From Ruminococcus flavefaciens (lineage in GTDB: Bacteria; Bacillota; Clostridia; Oscillospirales; Ruminococcaceae): a stretch of 64,000 nt of DNA. This document shows, in pieces, positions 25,469 to 32,217 of the stretch. The notes under the pieces were generated by a model. It had not been told where the DNA came from. It worked only from the letters and a program-made list of their open reading frames with translations, and did no database searches. Both the position numbers and the translations under genes were made by a program. The DNA is taken from positions 10,306 through 74,305 of the forward strand of contig DBXO01000041.1 in assembly GCA_002309635.1 (NCBI GenBank). The letters run 5' to 3'. Numbering within the stretch: position 1 is the stretch's first letter; each line of letters starts with the position of its first letter.

Positions 25469-27151
25469 TTATATCATCCTGCCTTTTCTCTCAATATACT
25501 CAACAAGTGAGTTTACATCGCCGTTTCCTGATACATATGCATAGAAACCGAGAACCAGCGAAGCGTCAACTGCGTCGATAACGCCGTCCGTGTTGACGTC
25601 GGCTGCTACACGCTGCTGCTTGTTGAACTTGCTGTTCTTTCCGCTTGAACGTAAAGCGTACTCGGCAAGTATCTTTGAAGCGTCTGCTGCGTCTATGAGC
25701 TTGTCGTTGTTAACGTCGCCCAGCTCATAAGGAGGATTGTCGATTACCTTTATACTTCCCTGAGCAAGACCTTCTGTGAAGATGTGCTGCGTCATTGCCA
25801 TACCAACTTCATCGTAAGCAATGTTTGTGAACAACGGTTCCTCACCGTAGGGTGCAGGTCCGACCTCGAACTTGAATTCGTCGCCTACCTCACAGTCCTC
25901 GGGAAGCGTGAAATCGATCTCCCACATAACGCCGTCCTTACCGTAGTTCTCAAAGCCTGCGGTAACGAGTACGATAAAGTCATCCGTATCGCCTGCCGCC
26001 TGAGCGCATGCAAGCTTTGAAGCTGCGGGTCCGCAGTATGCTTCTCCGACCTTCATTCTCTTGTCGTAGTAAAGATATATGAGGCTGTTGCAGTACATTC
26101 CGTTTGCACCGTCAACTATGAGCTCAACGTGCTGTTTCTTTGATACTGCGTCATCAAGACATACCTCCGTACTGCTGAGGTGGAAAACAGGCTTTCCCTG
26201 TACAGCGGGAGCGTATGTAACTGTTGTAGTTGTTATTTCCTGTGCCTTTACAGTGTTCAGTTTCTGTGTACGCGGCGTTACCGTAGTAACAGCGGTAGTG
26301 TTCACAGCTGTTGTTTCGGCAACAGCTGCCGTTGTTACAGGCATCACATACGAAGCTGCTGTTGTTGCAACACTTTCAACGTTCTCTGTAAAAGGCGCTG
26401 TAGTAGTTTCAGGTACAAAAGCAGTTGTTGCAACAGGTGCTGTAGCTGCAAAAGTCGTAGTAGTTGTCGTTGTTGTAGTTGTAGTTGTTGTAGTTGTTGA
26501 CGTCGCTGCAGCAGCAGTTGTCAATTTGATAACTGTCGGCGGGACCTGTTCTTCCAAAGGCTCGCCCATGGAAACAAACTTGCAGAAGTTTTCGCCGTTC
26601 TCCTTTTTCCTTGCAGCAAACGCCTGTGCTGTAGAACCGTTATATCCCATTATTGTTCCATAATATGCGGGACCTCCGTTTCCGTCGCTTACCGTATTGC
26701 AGATAAAAGCGTCATCGAACTGCAATACGCAGTTCGGATTTTCTATAGCGACCTCCATAAGGTTGTAACAGCCGCAGAACGCATAATCTCCGACTCTTTC
26801 AACGCTTCGTTCAATTCTTATGGATTTGATGGCGGTTCCTGCAAATGCTTTTGATCGGATAGACTTTACAGGCAGATTTGATACCTCAAGAGGGACCAGA
26901 ATTTTATCAAACGTTTCCACTTCATCTGTAACACCGATTACCTCAAGGAATCTGCCGTCCTTTCCGTTCATGATCTCATATTCAAGTGAACCGAGTTTTA
27001 TCCTGCTGGTGAGCCCCGGTCTGGGAGCCCCGTTAATGACCTGATCTGCTGCATAAGGTGCTGCATCGGCAACTATCGGAGCAGCAACAGAAATATTGCC
27101 TATGGCAATAAGTGCAGACAAACAAACAGCCGCAATTTTTATGGCTTTCAT
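25469..27151 (-). CDS. LRR protein with cohesin-like domain and divergent dockerin (candidate adaptor scaffoldin)
   Basis: Secreted protein of 560 residues, in order: signal peptide (1-30); BspA-like leucine-rich region (about 70-185, VKSIRSKAFAGTAIKSIRI, VGDYAFCGCYNL); Thr-rich linker (about 205-320, with an unbroken run of 15 Thr); a domain of about 145 residues (325-470) with cohesin-like strands (HVELIVDGANGMYCNSLIYL, GVMWEIDFTLPEDCEVGDEF, GSIKVID); then a dockerin (GDVNNDKLIDAADASKILAE and ADVNTDGVIDAVDASLVL). This dockerin differs from those on the enzymes here (no ANPNKYG), so it should bind a different cohesin. GGAGG lies before ATG. The LRR could bind host, cell or plant surfaces. 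The cohesin call is by pattern only. Confidence 0.8.
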   Translation of the reverse strand: MKAIKIAAVCLSALIAIGNISVAAPIVADAAPYAADQVINGAPRPGLTSRIKLGSLEYEIMNGKDGRFLEVIGVTDEVETFDKILVPLEVSNLPVKSIRSKAFAGTAIKSIRIERSVERVGDYAFCGCYNLMEVAIENPNCVLQFDDAFICNTVSDGNGGPAYYGTIMGYNGSTAQAFAARKKENGENFCKFVSMGEPLEEQVPPTVIKLTTAAAATSTTTTTTTTTTTTTTTFAATAPVATTAFVPETTTAPFTENVESVATTAASYVMPVTTAAVAETTAVNTTAVTTVTPRTQKLNTVKAQEITTTTVTYAPAVQGKPVFHLSSTEVCLDDAVSKKQHVELIVDGANGMYCNSLIYLYYDKRMKVGEAYCGPAASKLACAQAAGDTDDFIVLVTAGFENYGKDGVMWEIDFTLPEDCEVGDEFKFEVGPAPYGEEPLFTNIAYDEVGMAMTQHIFTEGLAQGSIKVIDNPPYELGDVNNDKLIDAADASKILAEYALRSSGKNSKFNKQQRVAADVNTDGVIDAVDASLVLGFYAYVSGNGDVNSLVEYIERKGRMI

Positions 27152-27294
27152 AAATACCTCCGAAAAAATAAAAAATACAAATAACCACGCTGCATATCAA
27201 GCAGCTTCCTTCTTCTCCCACATCCACACCCTCGTCATTTTCAGTCAATGCGCGGTGGTAAAAATAAGCGATAACAATGAATTCGTGCGATGTC

Positions 27295-27422
27295 TGAGCT
27301 TAACGATACAACGGAAGATTCGAACTTCCTCTGCCGCTCCCGGCATAACCGCATTAATCGCTTTCCTTGCGGAAAGACTTTCTTTGCATTCGCCCTGTGA
27401 ATGACTACACCAAATAAGCTCA
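27295..27422 (-). ncRNA. tRNA-mimicking structured RNA (Y RNA-like candidate) behind DIP1984
   Basis: Directly after the DIP1984 stop, the minus strand forms a closed RNA. An eight-pair end stem TGAGCTTA / TAAGCTCA (27415-27422 with 27295-27302) encloses: CATTC / GAATG; CTTTCC-GCAA-GGAAAG with a GNRA loop; CGAT / ATCG closing a sub-domain with TGCCG-GGAG-CGGCA and a perfect T-arm GGAAG-TTCGAAT-CTTCC (loop fits TTCRANY). It is no canonical tRNA: there is no seven-pair acceptor next to the T-arm and no anticodon arm of 5+7+5. Bacterial Y RNAs (YrlA) are known to mimic tRNA in this manner. No own promoter seen, so it may be processed from the DIP1984 message. Confidence 0.55.
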
Positions 27423-27872
27423 AATGAGCTCGGTGGACCAGTTGAGTGCCTGTATTCTGTTATCGGTCACTCGGAACTCCTTAGACATATCGTCTATCTT
27501 TTTCTGGAGTTTCCCTACGTCTACGGCGCTGAGTATCTTTATTTCACTCATTCTTGCACGCCGTGCCGTCTGACTGGCATTGGAAACAATATCTTTGTAT
27601 ACAGTGATCTTGACCTTGAGAGTGTCCCTCGCGGCAATAAGCTCTGTAATGCTTTTTCCTTCGGAAATAGTAGCGCAATTCGTATGATTGATCCTTTTCA
27701 TGAGCTCCTCAAGTCTTTTCAGAGAGCTGTCAAGCTCCCTGATGAGAGCTTCGGGATCCTCAGCAGGCTTTTCATTTTCCTGTACGATAACATTATTGAC
27801 AAGTCTGCTTCTGAGCTGTTCTATATTTCTGTTCAGGTCTGCTCGTTCTTGTAGTGCTTCTGCAAGTTTCAT
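27420..27872 (-). CDS. DIP1984 family protein (septicolysin-like)
   Basis: 150 residues, almost wholly helical and coiled coil. KLAEALQERADLNRNIEQLR, the KPAEDPEALIRELD centre, INHTNCAT and the end (IQALNWSTEL) are the family signatures. Old annotations call it septicolysin, without good support for a toxin role; from memory (unverified) the family has been linked to RNA-repair gene neighbourhoods. Its stop codon touches the structured tRNA-like RNA described at 27295-27422, which supports an RNA-related role. No signal peptide. Confidence 0.85.
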   Translation of the reverse strand: MKLAEALQERADLNRNIEQLRSRLVNNVIVQENEKPAEDPEALIRELDSSLKRLEELMKRINHTNCATISEGKSITELIAARDTLKVKITVYKDIVSNASQTARRARMSEIKILSAVDVGKLQKKIDDMSKEFRVTDNRIQALNWSTELI

Positions 27873-28001
27873 TTCTTCACTCCATACTATAATGTACTGC
27901 TGACAGTGGAGAGCTGAAAATATCTGATTGTTCGATATAAAACATTGACTATTTTTAAATCCGTCTAACTGATCGTTTAATTCAACTCTGAACCTATCAG
28001 A

Positions 28002-28754
28002 TCATTCTTCCCTTTTCTCATTGTAGTCGTAAAACATTTCATCTATGAGCTTATTATAATCCCTGCTGTCACCGAATGCAGCCTTGATCAGTGCTCCTGC
28101 ATTTTTGAATGCAAGCCTGAAATACAACCAATCCCCAAGATCGTCATACTTCCTGGTGCAGTTGATAAGGTGATTCTTTTTAAGACAGCCGTACTTTTTT
28201 CCCTCCTTTTTTCCGTATCGGCGCATATTCCTTGCGGTAGCGATATCCTCTGCCGCTCTCTTGCCGGCGAAACCGCCTATTGCGTCGAAAGTTGATTTTT
28301 TTGCCCAGAAGATGCCACAGTATAGACCTGTGATCCTGAATCCCAAACGACATAATACCTCATTAACCCAAATTGGAAATGAATAGCGTTCAAATCTGAG
28401 AGGCGCCCCGCCGCCGATGTACTTACCGCTGTTAAGTCTCCCCAATACCTCGCGGATAGTACCCTCCGTCATGCGGTTGTCGCAGTCGATAGTGATAACG
28501 ACCTTGCCTCTTGCCGCCTTTATTCCTCTATTTCTGACAGTAGCTATGCATCTGCTCCCGTCCGTGAGCACCCTTGCTCCGTTGGCAGCTGCCAGCTCTG
28601 CTGTGCGGTCCGTGCATCTGTTGCACACAACGATTATCTCTACGCCGCACTTAACTTTGGATGCAGCAATTTTTGCATTGTCAATGCACCGTACTACGTA
28701 CTTTTCTTCGTTGTGAGCAGGAATTACTATTGAGACCGTTATATCTTTTGACAT
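28002..28754 (-). CDS. Family 2 glycosyltransferase
   Basis: GT-A fold transferase of 250 residues. TVSIVIPAHNEEKYVVRCID is the nucleotide-sugar binding start, and ITIDCDNRM carries the metal-binding DxD-like motif; GGFAGKRAAEDIATARNMRR matches the ED acceptor motif. No transmembrane helix, so it acts at the cytoplasmic side. GGGGAAAGGA before ATG. Downstream lies the DIP1984 gene after 129 bp. Acceptor unknown. Confidence 0.86.
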   Translation of the reverse strand: MSKDITVSIVIPAHNEEKYVVRCIDNAKIAASKVKCGVEIIVVCNRCTDRTAELAAANGARVLTDGSRCIATVRNRGIKAARGKVVITIDCDNRMTEGTIREVLGRLNSGKYIGGGAPLRFERYSFPIWVNEVLCRLGFRITGLYCGIFWAKKSTFDAIGGFAGKRAAEDIATARNMRRYGKKEGKKYGCLKKNHLINCTRKYDDLGDWLYFRLAFKNAGALIKAAFGDSRDYNKLIDEMFYDYNEKREE

Positions 28755-28796
28755 TATGAACGTCCTTTCCCCTAAGTATGTTCACATTTCCACTAA

Positions 28797-28825
28797 ATTA
28801 TACCACTTTTTTTACTACCAGTCAA
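28797..28825 (-). promoter_or_regulatory. Promoter of the GT2 gene
   Basis: Minus strand TTGACT, 17-bp spacer, TGG-TATAAT, 42 bp before the ATG at 28754. Near-consensus boxes. Confidence 0.8.
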
Positions 28826-29198
28826 TAGTTTTTAGCTTTTAATACTATATTTAATAATTAGTTTTATATTCTGAAAATATATATGCACCATATATAGGCA
28901 TTTTAACAATGTGTGAACAAAAAAATACGGAAATAATTTCATTTGGGCAGTTTTTACAGATGTATTCAATAACTATTTCTCAACCTTGTTTTTTGTGCAA
29001 CTTATACGTTAAATATTTAAACAGCGTTCGCAAGCAGTCTTCAACACCTTCAGCAATAAACGCTAAGCACATTAGATAATATATTAATATAAACCGTTCA
29101 TAAACCTGATGATTATTTTGACATATGCTTATCCCTCATTTCATTCCCCGTGACCTTGCAGGTCCTGCTTCCGTTTTGTGAAAAATGTCATTTTTGGC
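28826..29198. other. AT-rich gap between divergent promoters
   Basis: About 370 bp between the GT2 and GH9 promoters. No ORF with a ribosome-binding site and no strong hairpin apart from the small GACC-TTGCA-GGTC stem near 29152-29164. Likely space for upstream regulatory sites of the cellulase promoter; I see nothing else definite. Confidence 0.4.
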
Positions 29199-29227
29199 TT
29201 GACAAATCCGTGGTTTTATTGTATATT
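29199..29227 (+). promoter_or_regulatory. Promoter of the first GH9 gene
   Basis: Perfect TTGACA, 17-bp spacer, TATATT. Transcription should start near 29234, inside the GGTGTATAGGTG motif. The leader to the ATG at 29293 is about 60 bases and has GAGAGGGG as ribosome-binding site. Confidence 0.8.
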
Positions 29228-29230
29228 TAA

Positions 29231-29242
29231 GGTGTATAGGTG
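29231..29242 (+). promoter_or_regulatory. GGTGTATAGGTG operator-like motif (GH9)
   Basis: The 12-bp motif (GGTG-TATA-GGTG) begins 3 bp after the -10 box. The same 12 bases occur at the same distance after the -10 box of the pectinase gene on the other strand (58189-58200). A site covering the transcription start suits a repressor or initiation control. Function inferred. Confidence 0.55.
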
Positions 29243-29292
29243 TGAAACAACAACACATCTGAAAAATTTTAATACGAGAGGGGTATTAAATT

Positions 29293-31848
29293 ATGATAAT
29301 CAAAAAAATAACGGCTGCCGTCTCAGCGCTGGCTATGTCTATGGGCGTACTTTCATACGCTCCCGCAGCAGACCAGCAGGACAGCATAACAGCCGCAAAC
29401 GCAGCTTCATCGTATAACTACGCTGAGGCGCTCCAGAAGTCCATGTTCTTCTATGAGGTACAGCAGTCGGGCAAGCTCCCCGAATGGAATCAGGTACCGT
29501 GGAGAGCAGATTCAATGGTGGACGAGGACGGAAATGAGACCGACGTAGTTCCGGGCGGCTGGTTCGACGCAGGCGACCACTTCAAGTTCACGCTCACAAA
29601 CGCTTATTCCGCTTCTATCATGGCATGGGGCTATATCCAGTACAAGGACGCTGTTGACAAGGCAGGCCTCGGCGAGGTATACCGCAACAATATCCAGTGG
29701 GGTATGGACTACGTTATGGCATGTGACAAGGGCGGCGGCGAGATGATCGGTACTATCGGCGACTTCAAGGGCGGCTCCACAGACCATAACATCTGGTGCA
29801 GCGCCGAGGTATACCTCCGCAAGCATCACCTCAACAACAAGGACTGGAAGCGTCCCTACGATACTATTAAAAATGCATCTGTAGCAGGCCTTTCGGCAGC
29901 TTGTCTCGCACAGGGATACATTATATTCAAGGATACTCAGCCCGACAAGGCTGCACAGTACCTCAAGCACGCAAAGGATCTCTTTGAGGGTGCTGACAAG
30001 ATCAGGGCAAACAAGGATATCGGCGGCATGACAGGCATGTACAACACGGATTCATGGCTCGACGACTGTATGTACGCTGCAAACTGGCTCTATATGGCTA
30101 CCGGCGACAAGAGCTACCTTGACAAGATAGAGAAGGACTATATCCCCAACTTCCCGCTGGAGAACCAGTCCACAGACCGCAAGTACACATGGGGCCTCTG
30201 CTGGGACGATACTTCTCAGGCAGCAGCTTTCCTCTATGCACTCAACACAGACAATACGGAGTGGAAGGAGCACATTGCTCATCACCTCGATTACTGGAGC
30301 CCTCAGGGCTACGGCGGAAAGAAGGTAGACTACACTCCCGACGGTCTCGCATGGCTCTTCAACTGGGGCAGCGCACGTCATTCAACAACCACTGCTTTCC
30401 TTGCAAAGCTCGCAAGCGATACATTATTCAAGGACGACGCCACACTTTCCAAGAAGTACGACGACTGGGCAAAGGGTCAGATGGACTACTGCTTCGGCGA
30501 CAACGGTCTTAAGATGAGCTACGTTCTCGGAATGGGCGACAATCAGCCTACTGCATTCCACCACAGAACAGCTTCTGGTATACACGATGACCACTGGAAC
30601 GATCTCGGTCAGAAGTCAGGCGGCGCCGAGGGCTGGCAGACAGAGTATGCTCATACTCTCTACGGCGCTCTCGTAGGCGGTCCCGACAAGTCAGGCAAGT
30701 ACGTAAACGATGTTTCCCAGTATCAGTATTCAGAGGTAGCTATCGACTACAATGCCGGCTACACAGCTTGTCTCTGTGCTATGATAGACGACTACGGCGG
30801 AACTCCTCTTGCCGATTTCCCGCCTGCTGAAACTCCGAAGTGGGCTGAATGGGAGGTAGCTGCCATCATCAACGGCACTCCTGCTTCTACCTATACCGAG
30901 ATAAAGGCATGGGCTATGAACCACACAGCATGGCCTGCAAGAGTAGCAAAGGACGTTGAATACAGATACTTCTTCGACGTATCGGAAGTCCTTGATGCAG
31001 GTCTCTCTGTTGACGATATCAAGGTAGAGGGCAAGTCACAGCAGTACGAGAGCGGACAGGGCCACGCTACAGTTACAGGTCCTCACAAGTATGAGGGCGA
31101 TCCTACAGGAAATACATACTATGCAAGCATAAAGTTCGATGACGGAAGAGCTATCCAGCCTACAGGTCAGAGCGAGCACAGAGACGAGGTACAGTTCAGG
31201 ATCTCTATCCCTGATGCTATCGACGGCAAGTCAACAGTAGGCGCATGGGATACCTCCAACGACTGGTCATACCTCGGCGGTCTCGCAAAGGCTACAGACC
31301 TCAAGAAGGCTGATTCCCTCAACGAGCATATGCCTATGTATGTAGACGGCAAGATAGCATGGGGCGAGGAGCCCGACGGCACAAAGTTCGTCGTCCAGCC
31401 ATGCACCAAGAGCGGAAGCGGGAGTAACGTCCAGCAGCCCGCAACCACAGCCCCGGCAGTCACAACAGTCACAACTACAGTCACAACAACTGAAACAACT
31501 TCTTCAGCAACTACAACTCCAGCAACAACAGTACCTGGAAGCACTGAAACAACTGTCGTCACAGTTCCGACGACCACTGAGCCCAATAACGGAACCGCTG
31601 ATAACGTTACCAAATGGGGTGACGCTAACTGTGACGACGGCGTGGACATGGCAGATGCAGTAATCATTCTCCAGTCCCTTGCAAATCCCAACAAGTACGG
31701 CCTGAACGGTTCAGATGAAAAGCACATCACCGAGCAGGGCATTCTCAACGGCGATGTTTACGAGAATGGTACAAAGCTTACAAACAACGATGCTCTTTCC
31801 ATTCAGAAGTACTGTCTGAAACTCATCAAGACACTTCCCGAAAGCTGA
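29293..31848 (+). CDS. GH9 cellulase with CBM3c and dockerin
   Basis: Secreted endoglucanase of 851 residues, probably processive. Signal peptide (1-34); GH9 domain (about 38-510) with the catalytic Asp motif GGWFDAGDHFKF, the HHR motif (FHHRTASG) and the proton-donor region SEVAIDYNAGY; a CBM3c-type module (about 515-700), which in GH9-CBM3c enzymes feeds a cellulose chain to the active site; a Thr/Val-rich linker; a dockerin (GDANCDDGVDMADAVIILQS, ANPNKYG, NDALSIQKYCL). Own promoter with the shared GGTGTATAGGTG motif and own terminator. Confidence 0.95.
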   Translation: MIIKKITAAVSALAMSMGVLSYAPAADQQDSITAANAASSYNYAEALQKSMFFYEVQQSGKLPEWNQVPWRADSMVDEDGNETDVVPGGWFDAGDHFKFTLTNAYSASIMAWGYIQYKDAVDKAGLGEVYRNNIQWGMDYVMACDKGGGEMIGTIGDFKGGSTDHNIWCSAEVYLRKHHLNNKDWKRPYDTIKNASVAGLSAACLAQGYIIFKDTQPDKAAQYLKHAKDLFEGADKIRANKDIGGMTGMYNTDSWLDDCMYAANWLYMATGDKSYLDKIEKDYIPNFPLENQSTDRKYTWGLCWDDTSQAAAFLYALNTDNTEWKEHIAHHLDYWSPQGYGGKKVDYTPDGLAWLFNWGSARHSTTTAFLAKLASDTLFKDDATLSKKYDDWAKGQMDYCFGDNGLKMSYVLGMGDNQPTAFHHRTASGIHDDHWNDLGQKSGGAEGWQTEYAHTLYGALVGGPDKSGKYVNDVSQYQYSEVAIDYNAGYTACLCAMIDDYGGTPLADFPPAETPKWAEWEVAAIINGTPASTYTEIKAWAMNHTAWPARVAKDVEYRYFFDVSEVLDAGLSVDDIKVEGKSQQYESGQGHATVTGPHKYEGDPTGNTYYASIKFDDGRAIQPTGQSEHRDEVQFRISIPDAIDGKSTVGAWDTSNDWSYLGGLAKATDLKKADSLNEHMPMYVDGKIAWGEEPDGTKFVVQPCTKSGSGSNVQQPATTAPAVTTVTTTVTTTETTSSATTTPATTVPGSTETTVVTVPTTTEPNNGTADNVTKWGDANCDDGVDMADAVIILQSLANPNKYGLNGSDEKHITEQGILNGDVYENGTKLTNNDALSIQKYCLKLIKTLPES

Positions 31849-31947
31849 AATCAATAAGAGCGGATTATGAAAAATTATAATAAAATCAGCATTTTCTGAG
31901 TTAAAAATGCTATTACAAGAAAATATTTGATTAATTCATAATTAAGA

Positions 31948-31981
31948 AATAAGAGGGATTTTGTTCCCTCTTATTTTTTTT
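31948..31981 (+). terminator. Strong terminator after the first GH9 gene
   Basis: Eleven-pair stem AATAAGAGGGA / TCCCTCTTATT (31948-31958, 31965-31975) followed by an unbroken T-run. Confidence 0.92.
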
Positions 31982-32051
31982 ACTTTTTTGTGGATTGTGT
32001 ACAAAGTATGAAGAACCTCATTAGGAAAATACACGAAATTCCAGAAAACTA

Positions 32052-32080
32052 TTTACTTTTTTTTTTCGATATAATATAAT
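32052..32080 (+). promoter_or_regulatory. Promoter of the second GH9 gene
   Basis: TTTACT, 17-bp spacer, TATAAT (an overlapping TATAAT stands 5 bp earlier). A run of 10-12 T lies in the spacer. Transcription near 32087 yields a leader of about 130 bases to the ATG. Confidence 0.7.
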
Positions 32081-32090
32081 ATGATTGATG

Positions 32091-32182
32091 AATAGGCAAC
32101 GGTGCAAGCTCCCGTTGGGAGAGCCTATTTTTCGCGGATTACAACAGGTATAACCGCAATGTTTGCACTGGCATTGCGTTAT
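32091..32182 (+). promoter_or_regulatory. Structured 5' leader of the second GH9 gene
   Basis: AATAGGC (32091-32097) pairs with GCCTATT (32123-32129), followed by TTTTT like a terminator. Inside, AACGG / CCGTT and CTCCC / GGGAG compete for the same bases. A second hairpin GCAATG / CATTGC (near 32155-32176) and GCGG / CCGC follow before the GGGAGGG ribosome-binding site. It resembles an attenuator or riboswitch-type leader; I cannot match it to a known riboswitch class. Confidence 0.45.
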
Positions 32183-32217
32183 AAATTATATTTAAAATAT
32201 CAGGGAGGGTATTTAAA

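Noticed and set aside
26079..26663. Open frame on the plus strand rich in Val and Cys
   Set aside because: It is the reverse complement of the Thr-rich linker of the LRR-dockerin gene; composition artefact with no ribosome-binding site.
27220..27248. Promoter of the LRR-dockerin gene
   Set aside because: TTGACT is present on the minus strand, but the matching -10 position reads GGATGT; not convincing.
27296..27345. Canonical tRNA gene on the minus strand (T-arm seen)
   Set aside because: The T-arm is perfect, but the seven bases after it have no matching 5' acceptor strand at tRNA distance, and there is no proper D-arm or 7-base anticodon loop. It is described instead as a tRNA-like RNA.
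31849..32051. Small gene between the two GH9 genes
   Set aside because: AT-rich, holds the terminator and the next promoter; no frame with a ribosome-binding site.
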